Shown piece by piece: positions 23,679 through 32,594 of a stretch of 64,000 bases of DNA; the first letter of the stretch is position 1; each line of letters begins with the position of its first letter. The translations under genes were made by a program, and so were the position numbers. The notes beneath the pieces are model-generated. The model was given only the letters and a program-made list of their open reading frames with translations, had not been told where the DNA came from and made no database searches. Origin of the DNA: Firmicutes bacterium UBA2116 (GTDB lineage: Bacteria > Bacillota > Clostridia > Tissierellales > Sedimentibacteraceae); NCBI GenBank assembly GCA_002331025.1, contig DCYG01000005.1:62001-126000 (forward strand), given 5' to 3'.

Positions 23679-24677
23679 ATGAAAAAAAGAATATCAATTT
23701 TTTTGAGCTTGTTATTAGTAGTTTTTTTAGTGATGGGTCTTACAGGGTGTGGAACAGAAACTAACACTGATTCAGATCCAGGGGAAGAAGCACCAAAATC
23801 ATCCGGACAGGTATTCATAAATATCGGAACGGGCGGTACAGCCGGTACATACTTCCCGCTGGGTGGTGCATTTGCTGAAATCTGGAATAATGATATTTCC
23901 GGAATTAATGCAACCGCAACAAGTACAGGTGCATCTGTAGCAAACGTTAACTTGTTAAAGGAAGGCGAAGTTGAGGTAGTAATCATACAAAATGATATTG
24001 CTTCCTATGCCGAAACAGGTACCGTTTTGTTTGAAGGAGAACCTTATCCAAATATAAGGGGATTATGTACATTGTACAGTGAGCCTCTGCAGTTGGTAAC
24101 CACTGATGAAAGCATAAAAACGGTTGCTGATTTAAAGGGTAAGAGAGTTGCTGTAGGAGCTATAGGAAGCGGAGTTGAAGCTAATGCAAGACAAATTATA
24201 GCAGCAGCAGGACTTGATTTTGAAAATGATATTAATCCTAAATTCCTGTCATTCTCTGAAGCTTCAACAGGACTTAAGGATAAGCAGCTTGATGCGGCAT
24301 TCTTGGTTGCAGGCGTACCTACAGCTGCAATAGTTGACTTATCAACTCAAAACGATGTATTTGTTGTTCCTATAGACGGTAAAGTTGCTGAAAATCTTAT
24401 GTCAACATACCCATTCTATACGGAATTTATAATTCCGGCAGCAACATACAAGGGACAGACTGAAGATGTCAAGTCATTATCTGTAAGGGCAATGCTTGCG
24501 GTAAATGATAATCTTGATGAGGAATTGGCATACAATATGGTTAAATCAATATATGAAAACAGTGACAGAATTACTGCTGCTCACAATGTTGGAAAAGATA
24601 TAACTAAAGATACCGCACTTGACGGAATTGGAATAACATTGCATCCCGGAGCTCAAAGATACTTTGATGAACAATAA
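23679..24677 (+). CDS. TAXI-family TRAP transporter solute-binding lipoprotein
   Basis: 332 residues. The lipoprotein signal peptide ends in LTGC with Cys24. The mature part is the TAXI-type TRAP receptor: INIGTGGTAGTYFPLGGAFA near the N-terminus, followed by the STGASVANVNLL segment. GGAGGAG just before ATG 23679 decides the start over ATG 23664. TAXI receptors are tethered outside and hand substrate to the TRAP permease; studied members bind glutamate or 2-oxoglutarate. Preceded by TATAAT at 23634-23639 with a weak -35. Confidence 0.92.
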   Translation: MKKRISIFLSLLLVVFLVMGLTGCGTETNTDSDPGEEAPKSSGQVFINIGTGGTAGTYFPLGGAFAEIWNNDISGINATATSTGASVANVNLLKEGEVEVVIIQNDIASYAETGTVLFEGEPYPNIRGLCTLYSEPLQLVTTDESIKTVADLKGKRVAVGAIGSGVEANARQIIAAAGLDFENDINPKFLSFSEASTGLKDKQLDAAFLVAGVPTAAIVDLSTQNDVFVVPIDGKVAENLMSTYPFYTEFIIPAATYKGQTEDVKSLSVRAMLAVNDNLDEELAYNMVKSIYENSDRITAAHNVGKDITKDTALDGIGITLHPGAQRYFDEQ

Positions 24678-24702
24678 CATAAAATAAAGGGAATGAATCA
24701 GT

Positions 24703-25227
24703 TTGAAAAAAATAAAGATTGAATTTATAATTATTGCATTGTTCTTTGCTGCAATAGCAGTTTACATTATGGGAGCGATTGGCTCCAAAGGGCACAAATT
24801 ACTTGTGATAAAGAACAATACAACAGGACAAAAGACAGAATTTTACCTTAAAGACAATTCTTTTTCATTAGGGTACATGCATTCGGTTATGAAAACTCCT
24901 GCAGAAGAATTTTTTCATATCAATGAGAATAACAAAATTGTGATGGAAAAGACAGTGTATGAATCTTTTGGAGTTGGACTGCCGTTTCTGGCAGACATGG
25001 ATGATTTTGAAATTAAAGACGATAAATTCATTCTTTATAAAAATGATGATTATGAAGAAATAAATATGATCATATCGCCTATTCCGGAGCATTGGCTCCA
25101 AATAGGCGATATGAAATATGAGCTTATGGATATTTTAAAAGAAGAAAATTGTTCAATCACTGTTTATGCACATGATGTTTCCACTATTAAATATTTAATG
25201 CTTATATTAACTAATCAATATTCATAA
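24703..25227 (+). CDS. DUF1850 protein associated with TAXI-TRAP
   Basis: 174 residues with one N-terminal membrane anchor (about 6-27) and a DUF1850 domain: LGYMHSVMKTPAEEFF, then ESFGVGLPF. DUF1850 genes are commonly found next to fused TRAP permeases of the TAXI class; their role is unknown, perhaps in substrate presentation or assembly. The start is TTG at 24703 with AAAGGGA upstream. It lies between the receptor and permease genes, 12 bases from the latter. Confidence 0.82.
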   Translation: MKKIKIEFIIIALFFAAIAVYIMGAIGSKGHKLLVIKNNTTGQKTEFYLKDNSFSLGYMHSVMKTPAEEFFHINENNKIVMEKTVYESFGVGLPFLADMDDFEIKDDKFILYKNDDYEEINMIISPIPEHWLQIGDMKYELMDILKEENCSITVYAHDVSTIKYLMLILTNQYS

Positions 25228-25239
25228 AGGAGGAAAAAT

Positions 25240-27207
25240 GTGACTGAGAAAATAAACAATGATATTGTTGAAGATATAGAAGAAGTAAGCAAGGAAGAAG
25301 TTGATAAGATTCTCAGAAAGTATGACAAAGGATCGGATTTCAGGGTTTTTTCAGGAAATCTTAATAAAATTATTTCAATCATTCTTTTATGCTTCTCGCT
25401 ATTTCAATTGTACACGGCTATATTTTTAGGTATGGAACCCATGATACTGAGGTCGATTCATCTTGCTTTTGGATTGTCTCTGATTTTTTTACTTTATCCG
25501 GCCAGCAAAAAATGGCCAAAGGATAAACTACATCCATTGGATGTAATTACGGCTTTAATTGCAGTGATCGTATGCTTTTATGTTGTTGTATTTTATAAGG
25601 ACCTTGTTTATAGAGCCGGTAGAATTACCACTACTGACATGGTAATAGGGTTGATGGCGGTATTCTTGGTGTTGGAAGCAGCACGAAGGGTAATCGGACT
25701 TCCTATGGTTATTATTTCTATTTTATTTATAGCATACGCTTTTTTGGGACCTTATATTCCCGGTAAACTTGCTCACAGAGGGGTAAGCCTTAACAACTTT
25801 GCACAGCATATATTCTTCACTACAGAGGGAATTATGGGATTGCCTATAGGCGTTTCATCCACGTTTATTTTTATGTTCCTGCTGTTCGGTGCATATTTAG
25901 AGAAAACCGGGATGGGAGAATTTTTTATAAATCTTGCGAACTCTATTTCGGGAAGCTCTCCCGGAGGACCTGCTAAAGTTGCAGTCATATCCAGCGGATG
26001 CATGGGAACATTGTCGGGAAGTTCTGTGGCCAATGTTGTTGGGACAGGAAGCTTTACCATACCAATGATGAAAAGATTGGGTTACAAGAATGAATTTTCA
26101 GGAGCAGTTGAAGCTACCGCTTCCACAGGAGGACAGCTCATGCCTCCAATTATGGGTGCTGCGGCATTCCTTATGGCGGAAATAACAAACACTCCTTACT
26201 TTACAATAATCAAAGCAGCTGCAGTACCTGCTCTTTTGTATTACTTCGGTGTATGGGTGGGTGTGCATTTTGAGGCAAAGAAGTTAAATTTGACTGGGAT
26301 GTCCAAGGATCAAATTCCTAAAATAAGTCATGTAATGAAAACCAGAGGACATCTCATAATACCGATAATTTCAGTTATGTATTTGTTGATTCAAGGTTTT
26401 TCACCCATAAGGGCAGCACTTGGAGCGATTGTTACAACACTTATTTGCTCGGCATTTAAAAAAGATACGAGAATGTCGTTTAATGATATTGTAGATGGAC
26501 TGATTAAAGGTGCAAAAAGTGCGCTCACCGTTGTATCGGCGTGTGCTTGTGCCGGAATAATAATCGGTGTGGTAACTCAGACAGGCTTAGGATTGAAGAT
26601 GGGTTCGGTAATTGTAGGTATGGCAAATGGAAATCTGTTTCTGACATTGTTCTTTACAATGATAACATCTTTGATTCTGGGAATAGGCGTGCCTACTACG
26701 GCTAACTATGTAATTACATCAACTATAGCGGCTCCAGCGTTGCTGCTGCTGGGTGTTGATGTGATTCCTGCGCACATGTTTGTTTTCTACTTTGGTATTA
26801 TAGCAGACGTTACACCTCCCGTTTGTCTTGCGGCAGTTGCAGCATCAGGCATTGCAAAATCGGAACCTATGAGGACCGGTGTACAGGCAACTCGCCTGGC
26901 AATAGCTGCTTTCCTGATACCATATATATTTGTTCACAGCCCACGTATACTTATGATAAATACAACACCATTGCTGCTTGTGTTTGACATAGTTACTGCT
27001 CTTGTTGGAATTACATGCATAGCAATTGCATTAACAGGCTTTTTCAAAACTCATATGTCAATTATTGAAAAAGTATTGTTTATAGCAGGAGGAATATTAC
27101 TGGTTCTTACAAAGGTTCATTTTGTTGTTATAGGTGCAGTACTTATAGCTTTGGCATATACTATTCAGAAGAGAAAAGAACAAAAAATTTCAAGCAGTAC
27201 AACTTAA
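25240..27207 (+). CDS. TRAP transporter fused permease (4TM+12TM)
   Basis: 655-residue membrane protein combining the small and large TRAP permease subunits, the usual form with TAXI receptors. The N-terminal four helices lie within about 45-200. The large DctM-like part follows, with SSPGGPAKVAVISSGCMGTL, SGAVEATASTGGQLMPPIMG, and GIGVPTTANYVITSTIAAPA. Na+-coupled uptake is expected. The start is GTG 25240 preceded by AAAGGAGG. A strong terminator follows. Predicted to work with the receptor at 23679 and to be regulated by the GlnK/GlnL-like pair. Confidence 0.93.
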   Translation: MTEKINNDIVEDIEEVSKEEVDKILRKYDKGSDFRVFSGNLNKIISIILLCFSLFQLYTAIFLGMEPMILRSIHLAFGLSLIFLLYPASKKWPKDKLHPLDVITALIAVIVCFYVVVFYKDLVYRAGRITTTDMVIGLMAVFLVLEAARRVIGLPMVIISILFIAYAFLGPYIPGKLAHRGVSLNNFAQHIFFTTEGIMGLPIGVSSTFIFMFLLFGAYLEKTGMGEFFINLANSISGSSPGGPAKVAVISSGCMGTLSGSSVANVVGTGSFTIPMMKRLGYKNEFSGAVEATASTGGQLMPPIMGAAAFLMAEITNTPYFTIIKAAAVPALLYYFGVWVGVHFEAKKLNLTGMSKDQIPKISHVMKTRGHLIIPIISVMYLLIQGFSPIRAALGAIVTTLICSAFKKDTRMSFNDIVDGLIKGAKSALTVVSACACAGIIIGVVTQTGLGLKMGSVIVGMANGNLFLTLFFTMITSLILGIGVPTTANYVITSTIAAPALLLLGVDVIPAHMFVFYFGIIADVTPPVCLAAVAASGIAKSEPMRTGVQATRLAIAAFLIPYIFVHSPRILMINTTPLLLVFDIVTALVGITCIAIALTGFFKTHMSIIEKVLFIAGGILLVLTKVHFVVIGAVLIALAYTIQKRKEQKISSSTT

Positions 27208-27213
27208 ACTTTA

Positions 27214-27253
27214 CAAAAATAAAGTCGTTGAATTTTCAGCGGCTTTATTTTTG
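27214..27253 (+). terminator. Rho-independent terminator of the TRAP operon
   Basis: Near-perfect hairpin: CAAAAATAAAGTCGTTGA (27214-27231), loop, TCAGCGGCTTTATTTTTG (27236-27253), with one G-T pair. T-rich on the 3' side. Confidence 0.85.
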
Positions 27254-27359
27254 TGCATAATTTTTTTTAAGAAGTAGAGTTAATTACTTTCCACCCGTTT
27301 TTATATGCCGGGAGGGACAAGAGTAACATAGATACTCATGCAAATGTTTTCTTTTGTTA

Positions 27360-27404
27360 TTGACTTTTTTGCTGTTCGGGATTATAATTTAGTTAAACGT
27401 TTAA
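27360..27404 (+). promoter_or_regulatory. rbs promoter with overlapping LacI-type operator
   Basis: TTGACT (27360-27365), 17 bases, TATAAT (27383-27388). Immediately downstream is the perfect palindrome TTAAACGTTTAA (27393-27404) with the central CG typical of LacI-family operators. It would lie at the transcription start, 13 bases before the regulator's ATG, so the regulator probably represses its own operon. Confidence 0.75.
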
Positions 27405-27417
27405 GTAGGTATCCATA

Positions 27418-28434
27418 ATGAAAATTACCATTAAAGAAATTGCAAAAGAGGCAGGAGTATCTATTGCCACGGTTTCGATGATTTTAAATAATAAAGATAA
27501 GAATATTACTCATGCAACCCGTGTGAGAGTTCTGGATGCGGTAAAAAAATACAACTATGTTCCAAATGCAATGGCAGGCAGTCTTGTAACTCAAAAAACT
27601 CATATTGTGGGGTTGATACTGCCTGATATTACCAACCCCTTTTTTCCCGGTATTGCCAGAGGCGCTGAAGATAAGGCAAATGAATCGGGCTACAGCATTA
27701 TATTTTGCAATACGGACGATAAACTTGAAGTGGAAGAAAAGTATATTGAATCTCTTACTAAAAAAATGGCAGACGGAATAATAATTGCACATTCTTCCGG
27801 CAGCGAAAAGATGTCGGAAATATTGGAAAGATGTAAAGTTCCCATAATTTTAATCGACAGGGATTTTTATTCGGAAAAAATTTGCGGGAAGGTATTGGTT
27901 AACAATTTAGAAGGAGCATACGAAGGTGTTTCTCATTTAATAAACAAAGGATATACAAGAACAGCATTTCTCTCAGGCTCGTTAAAGACCCGCACAGCAA
28001 GGGACAGATTAGAGGGATATAGAAAGGCATTATCAGATAACGGTCTGAAATATGACGAAAACCTTGTTAAATACGGTGAATACAAAATTGAATGGGGGAA
28101 AGACGGAATTAATGAATTGTTATCTGAAAAACGGCAGTTTGATTCCATATTTTGCGGCAATGACCTTATTGCAATCGGCGCTATTAAGGAGCTTAAGAAC
28201 AAGGGCTTCAGTATTCCCGGCGATGTGGGTGTAATGGGCTTTGACGACATATATCTGGCAGGGCTTGTGGAGCCGTCTCTTACTACTGTGAGACAGCCTA
28301 ATTACAAAATGGGTTATCAGGCTATGGAGTTATTGCTGGAAACCTTGAATGACCCGGATAAGAAAAATAATAATTTTAAGGAAACAGAAATAATAACACT
28401 GGGCACAGAAATAATCGAAAGAAATTCTATATAA
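27418..28434 (+). CDS. rbsR: LacI-family transcriptional regulator (RbsR-like)
   Basis: 338 residues. The N-terminal helix-turn-helix (about 3-23, IKEIAKEAGVSIATVSMILN) and hinge helix (YVPNAMAGSLV) are followed by a periplasmic-binding-like effector domain (VGLILPDITNPFFPGIARGA). It is the first gene of an operon with rbsD-A-C-B, so D-ribose is the likely inducer. A perfect palindromic operator overlaps its promoter. Length and hinge are normal. Confidence 0.88.
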   Translation: MKITIKEIAKEAGVSIATVSMILNNKDKNITHATRVRVLDAVKKYNYVPNAMAGSLVTQKTHIVGLILPDITNPFFPGIARGAEDKANESGYSIIFCNTDDKLEVEEKYIESLTKKMADGIIIAHSSGSEKMSEILERCKVPIILIDRDFYSEKICGKVLVNNLEGAYEGVSHLINKGYTRTAFLSGSLKTRTARDRLEGYRKALSDNGLKYDENLVKYGEYKIEWGKDGINELLSEKRQFDSIFCGNDLIAIGAIKELKNKGFSIPGDVGVMGFDDIYLAGLVEPSLTTVRQPNYKMGYQAMELLLETLNDPDKKNNNFKETEIITLGTEIIERNSI

Positions 28435-28460
28435 TCATCAATCATAAAGCAGGTGGTAGA

Positions 28461-28880
28461 ATGAAAAAAGGAAATTTATTAAACTCTGAAATTTCATATG
28501 TTATAGGTAAAATGGGACATACGGATTCACTGACTATAGGGGACTGCGGGCTACCTGTTCCGGAAGGGGTTCAAAGGATAGATCTTGCGGTAGTAAAAGG
28601 ATTGCCGGAATTTATTCCTGTATTGTCTGCGGTGCTGGATGAGCTGTTTATTGAAAGGGTTATACTTGCAAAGGAAATAGTCCATAGCAACCCCGAGTTG
28701 AACAATAAAATAACAGAAATTATAAAAGCTGCCGAAAAAGAAGAATTAAAAACAATTGAAATTGAATATGTCACCCATGAAGAATTCAAGAAAAGAACAG
28801 CCGGTACCAAGGCGGTGATAAGAACCGGCGAATATAAAGCATTTGCTAACATTATCCTTGTATCCGGAGTAACGTTTTAA
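28461..28880 (+). CDS. rbsD: D-ribose pyranase
   Basis: 139 residues, full length for RbsD, which interconverts the pyranose and furanose forms of ribose. The catalytic His20 lies in IGKMGHTDSLTIGDCGLP, the family signature, and the C-terminus ends with the usual RTGEYKAFANIILVSGV. AGGTGG lies before the ATG. Follows rbsR by 26 bases. Confidence 0.95.
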   Translation: MKKGNLLNSEISYVIGKMGHTDSLTIGDCGLPVPEGVQRIDLAVVKGLPEFIPVLSAVLDELFIERVILAKEIVHSNPELNNKITEIIKAAEKEELKTIEIEYVTHEEFKKRTAGTKAVIRTGEYKAFANIILVSGVTF

Positions 28881-28911
28881 TGAATATGAAAAATTAGGGG
28901 GTGGTGATTAA

Positions 28912-30417
28912 TTGAAAGAGATTGCAGTATCCATGAAACATATTACGAAAAATTTTTCCGGTATTAATGTATTAAAAGATGTGAGCTTCAATATTTACAA
29001 GGGGCGTGTTATGGCACTTGTAGGTGAAAACGGAGCGGGAAAATCCACCCTGATGAAAATTCTTACCGGGGTTTATCTGAAAACGGATGGAGAAATTTAT
29101 CTGAACGGCAGTGAAGTCACCTTTAATGATACTCATTCATCTCAGGAAGCCGGAATTGCCATTATACACCAGGAGTTAAATTTAGTTAAAGACCTGTCCA
29201 TAGGAGAAAATATATTTCTCGGAAGGGAACCCGTATCAGGCAGGGGACGGATTTTGCGGAAAAGGCTTTATGAAAATTCCGAGTATTGGCTGAAAAAATT
29301 GGGACTGAATGAAAATCCCAGAGAATTGGTCAGGAATTTAAGCGTAGGAAAGCAACAGCTGGTTGAAATTGCAAAAGCTCTTTCTATCGATGCGAAGGTT
29401 ATTATAATGGATGAGCCGACCGGTGCCTTGACACCTGCCGAAACACAAAAATTGTTCAATGTAATAAATGATTTAAAAAGAGAAGGAAAAAGCATCGTAT
29501 ACATATCTCACAGATTGCAGGAAATATTTCAAATATGCGATGATGTCACCGTTTTGAGAGACGGAGAGCTGATTGGTGAAAGGGCTGTTTCGGAAACGGA
29601 TGAAGATAAAGTAATTGAGATGATGGTGGGAAGAAAACTAAGCGAGCAATATCCCAGAATTGAAACTGCAATAGGGCAGGATGTTTTGCGGGTGGAAAAC
29701 CTTTCAAACCAATTTGTAAAAGACATTTCATTTTCATTAAGACAAAGCGAAACATTAGGGGTAGCCGGTTTAATGGGGTCTTCAAGGACTGAGCTTATGA
29801 GGACGCTTTACGGAATTTATCCGTACAAGGGAGAGATTTTTTTAAACGGTACAAAAATAAAGATTCTGTCTCCCATGGACGCCTTGAATTTTGGGATAGC
29901 ATATGTTTCAGAAGACAGAAAGGCCAACGGAATAATAACCGATATGAGTGTGAGGGATAATATAACTCTGTCTTCCCTTAAGAAATTTACAAGTCCTCTT
30001 GGTCTGATTAATAAAAATAAGGAACAGGCTTCGACAAATGATTATATAGAAACAATGTCCATAAAAACCGCAGGTACGTATCAATTGTTAAAATACTTAA
30101 GCGGAGGAAATCAGCAGAAAGTGTCCATTGCAAAAAACCTTAATACCAGTCCCAAAATACTTATACTGGATGAACCCACCAGGGGCGTGGATGTAGGCGC
30201 AAGAAAGGATATCTATGATTTAATTAACAAGTTTAAAAAAGAAGGTATGTGCATTATAGTTGTATCTTCTGATATACCTGAAGCTCTGGGAATTTGTGAC
30301 CGCATAATGGTGATGAACGAGGGTAAGATTTCAGGTTTTTTAGAACAAAAAGATGCTACTCAGGAATCTATTATGACACTTGCTGTAGGAAAGGATGTGT
30401 ACAATGACGACCATTAA
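28912..30417 (+). CDS. rbsA: Ribose ABC transporter ATP-binding protein
   Basis: 501 residues with two ABC domains. Domain 1 has Walker A GENGAGKST (38-46), signature LSVGKQQ and Walker B IIMDEPTGAL. Domain 2 has the degenerate Walker A usual in RbsA (LMGSSRTEL), signature LSGGNQQKVSIAKNL and ILDEPTRGVD. The start is TTG 28912 with AGGGGGTGGTGAT upstream. Its 3' end overlaps rbsC. It energises uptake of ribose or a related pentose. Confidence 0.95.
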   Translation: MKEIAVSMKHITKNFSGINVLKDVSFNIYKGRVMALVGENGAGKSTLMKILTGVYLKTDGEIYLNGSEVTFNDTHSSQEAGIAIIHQELNLVKDLSIGENIFLGREPVSGRGRILRKRLYENSEYWLKKLGLNENPRELVRNLSVGKQQLVEIAKALSIDAKVIIMDEPTGALTPAETQKLFNVINDLKREGKSIVYISHRLQEIFQICDDVTVLRDGELIGERAVSETDEDKVIEMMVGRKLSEQYPRIETAIGQDVLRVENLSNQFVKDISFSLRQSETLGVAGLMGSSRTELMRTLYGIYPYKGEIFLNGTKIKILSPMDALNFGIAYVSEDRKANGIITDMSVRDNITLSSLKKFTSPLGLINKNKEQASTNDYIETMSIKTAGTYQLLKYLSGGNQQKVSIAKNLNTSPKILILDEPTRGVDVGARKDIYDLINKFKKEGMCIIVVSSDIPEALGICDRIMVMNEGKISGFLEQKDATQESIMTLAVGKDVYNDDH

Positions 30418-31348
30418 AAAACTGCTTAAAAATAAGCCCTTAATAGTGCTGCTTGCTGCATCGGTTGTTGTAGCAATTATCAATCCCAGATTTCTGACTT
30501 GGGGCAATATTCTGACTGTTCTGAGGCAGACATCCATCAATGCGGTAATTGCCACAGGCATGACCTTTGCAATATTAATCGGAGGTATAGATTTATCGGT
30601 AGGCTCGGTTCTGGGTTTTTGCGGTGCTATAGCGGCGTCTATGATTTCATCGGGCATAAATGCATTTGTCGTTGTAGCTGCGGCTTTGATGTTAGGAACC
30701 CTTATAGGTTTCTTTAACGGAACACTTATTACCGCAGGACGACTGCAGCCCTTTATTGCAACTCTGGGTACGGTAACGCTGCTAAGAGGCTTAATTCTTG
30801 TATTTACAAAGGGAAGACCAATAAGCACGGGAGGCACCGGTGCATCTGAAGCCTTTGGAAAAATCGGTACGGGATTTATCGGACCTATACCCATTCCCGT
30901 CTACATAATGATTGTAGTATTTATTTTGGCGTACTATATATTAAATCATACTCGTATAGGAAGATATATTTATGCAACCGGCTCTAATGAGGAAGCGACA
31001 ATTTATTCGGGGATTAAAACAAGCCGCGTCAAATTATTTGTTTATTCAATTTCAGGAATGACGGCGGCTTTGGCAGGAATATTGATTACGGCAAGATTAG
31101 GCTCTGCTCAGCCGACAGCAGGTGCAGGATATGAGCTTGATGCCATTGCGGCAGTTGTCCTTGGGGGAACAAGCATGGCAGGAGGAGTCGGAACAATTGC
31201 AGGCACGGCAACCGGGGCCCTTATAATCGGTATATTGAACAATGCACTGAATTTAATGAAGGTGCCATCCTATTACCAGGATGTAGCAAAGGGTATAGTT
31301 ATATTAGCAGCAGTACTTCTTGATAGAAAACAAAAACTATCAAGATAA
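30404..31348 (+). CDS. rbsC: Ribose ABC transporter permease
   Basis: 314 residues with eight or more hydrophobic segments. It contains the permease signatures GMTFAILIGGIDLSVGSVLG and LGGTSMAGGVGTIAGT. ATG 30404 has AGGAAAGGA upstream; an earlier ATG at 30395 is less well placed. The start lies inside the end of rbsA, implying coupled translation. It forms the homodimeric membrane channel of the ribose importer. Confidence 0.94.
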   Translation: MTTIKKLLKNKPLIVLLAASVVVAIINPRFLTWGNILTVLRQTSINAVIATGMTFAILIGGIDLSVGSVLGFCGAIAASMISSGINAFVVVAAALMLGTLIGFFNGTLITAGRLQPFIATLGTVTLLRGLILVFTKGRPISTGGTGASEAFGKIGTGFIGPIPIPVYIMIVVFILAYYILNHTRIGRYIYATGSNEEATIYSGIKTSRVKLFVYSISGMTAALAGILITARLGSAQPTAGAGYELDAIAAVVLGGTSMAGGVGTIAGTATGALIIGILNNALNLMKVPSYYQDVAKGIVILAAVLLDRKQKLSR

Positions 31349-31381
31349 AAAATAAAAATCAAAAATAATTTGGAGGGTTTT

Positions 31382-32284
31382 ATGAAAAGATTTTTGAGTT
31401 TAGTTGTTGTCACACTAATGATACTGTCACTGTTTGCAGGATGCAGTACAAATGAAAATGTAACCAATGAGGAAGCAAAGACCATCGGTCTGGCAATTTC
31501 AACATTAAATAATCCTTTCTTTGTCGACCTTGAAGCAGGCGCAAAAGCAAAGGCTCAGGAATTAGGCGTTACGCTTGTTACTCTGGACTCACAGGATGAC
31601 TCTGCAACAGAAATGTCAAATGTAGAAGATTTAATCAGCCAAGGTGTTGATATTATTATGATTAACCCTACGGATTCTGATGCGGTTAAAAGTGCTGTTG
31701 AAGCAGCAAACAAAGCAAATATCCCTGTAATAACACTTGACAGAGGAGCTAACGGCGGCGAAGTTGTATCACACATCGCTTCTGATAACGTTGCAGGCGG
31801 TAAGCTTGCAGGAGAATATGTCATAGAGCTGTTGGGCGGCAAAGGAAAAGTCGTTGAGCTGGAAGGCATCCCCGGAGCTTCTGCTGCCAGAGACAGAGGA
31901 CAGGGCTTTAATGAAGCAATAAGCGGAACTGACATTGAAGTAGTTGCAAAACAAACAGCAAACTTTGACAGAGCAGAGGGACTGACGGTAATGGAAAATA
32001 TCCTTCAGGCTCAGCCTGAGATAGATGCGGTATTTGCTCACAATGATGAAATGGCTCTTGGAGCAATAGAGGCTATAAAAGCTTCAAAGAGAGATATCCT
32101 TGTTGTAGGTTTCGATGCCACTGATGATGCAAAAGCTGCCGTAGAAAGCGGCGAAATGGCAGCAACAGTTGAACAGCTTCCAAAGGAAATAGGCTCTATG
32201 GGTGTTGAAGCTGCAGTAAAAATCCTGAACGGAGAACAGGTTGAAAGCATGATGCCTGTAGATCTTCAATTAGTTAAGAAATAA
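31382..32284 (+). CDS. rbsB: Ribose-binding lipoprotein
   Basis: 300 residues. The lipoprotein signal peptide ends LFAGC (Cys21), as expected for a Gram-positive binding protein. The mature part is a type I sugar-binding fold: TIGLAISTLNNPFFVDLEAG, TLDRGANGGEVVSHIASDN, and HNDEMALGAIEA. TTGGAGGG lies before ATG 31382, which is preferred over TTG 31370. It is the last gene of the operon; rbsK is not present here or elsewhere in the window. Confidence 0.94.
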   Translation: MKRFLSLVVVTLMILSLFAGCSTNENVTNEEAKTIGLAISTLNNPFFVDLEAGAKAKAQELGVTLVTLDSQDDSATEMSNVEDLISQGVDIIMINPTDSDAVKSAVEAANKANIPVITLDRGANGGEVVSHIASDNVAGGKLAGEYVIELLGGKGKVVELEGIPGASAARDRGQGFNEAISGTDIEVVAKQTANFDRAEGLTVMENILQAQPEIDAVFAHNDEMALGAIEAIKASKRDILVVGFDATDDAKAAVESGEMAATVEQLPKEIGSMGVEAAVKILNGEQVESMMPVDLQLVKK

Positions 32285-32308
32285 TGTAATAGCTTTAATA
32301 AAATTATG

Positions 32309-32403
32309 TGTTCCCGCAACAGGTCATAGTCAAAAAATTACAGACTGATGTTGCGGGAACAAAAAGCTCTCGATTCTTAATAGAGTCCATGGGCTTTTTT
32401 TTA
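32309..32403 (+). terminator. Hairpin and terminator after rbsB
   Basis: A perfect 12-bp inverted repeat (TGTTCCCGCAAC at 32309-32320, GTTGCGGGAACA at 32350-32361) with a 29-base loop that can form an inner AGTC/GACT stem. It is followed by a second imperfect hairpin (AAAAAGC... GCTTTTT) with a long T run to about 32403. The second is the likely terminator; the first may be an additional structural or regulatory element. Confidence 0.6.
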
Positions 32404-32456
32404 TAGTCTGCTTAATGCATTCATACAGTCAGTCATACGTGCATAATTATTAAAGG

Positions 32457-32573
32457 AGGGGGGACACACCTTTTTTTATCGGGGTGAGTCTTTGTGATAT
32501 AAGTAATGTCATAATAGGAAGAGGGACACACTTCTTTTTGCCAAAGGCAAGTCTTTGATGGATAGAAGGAATG
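32457..32573 (+). repeat. Two diverged tandem ~54-bp repeats (GGGACACAC type)
   Basis: Copy 1 (32457-32510) and copy 2 (32520-32573) both run GGGACACAC - CTTTTT - GAGTCTTTG or CAAGTCTTTG - AATGTC. The second ends in AATGTCCCCGTC. They sit at the right edge of the inserted region, directly before yqfC, and are related in style to the GGGGACG arrays. Confidence 0.7.
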
Positions 32574-32594
32574 TCCCCGTCAAAGGGAGGCAAT

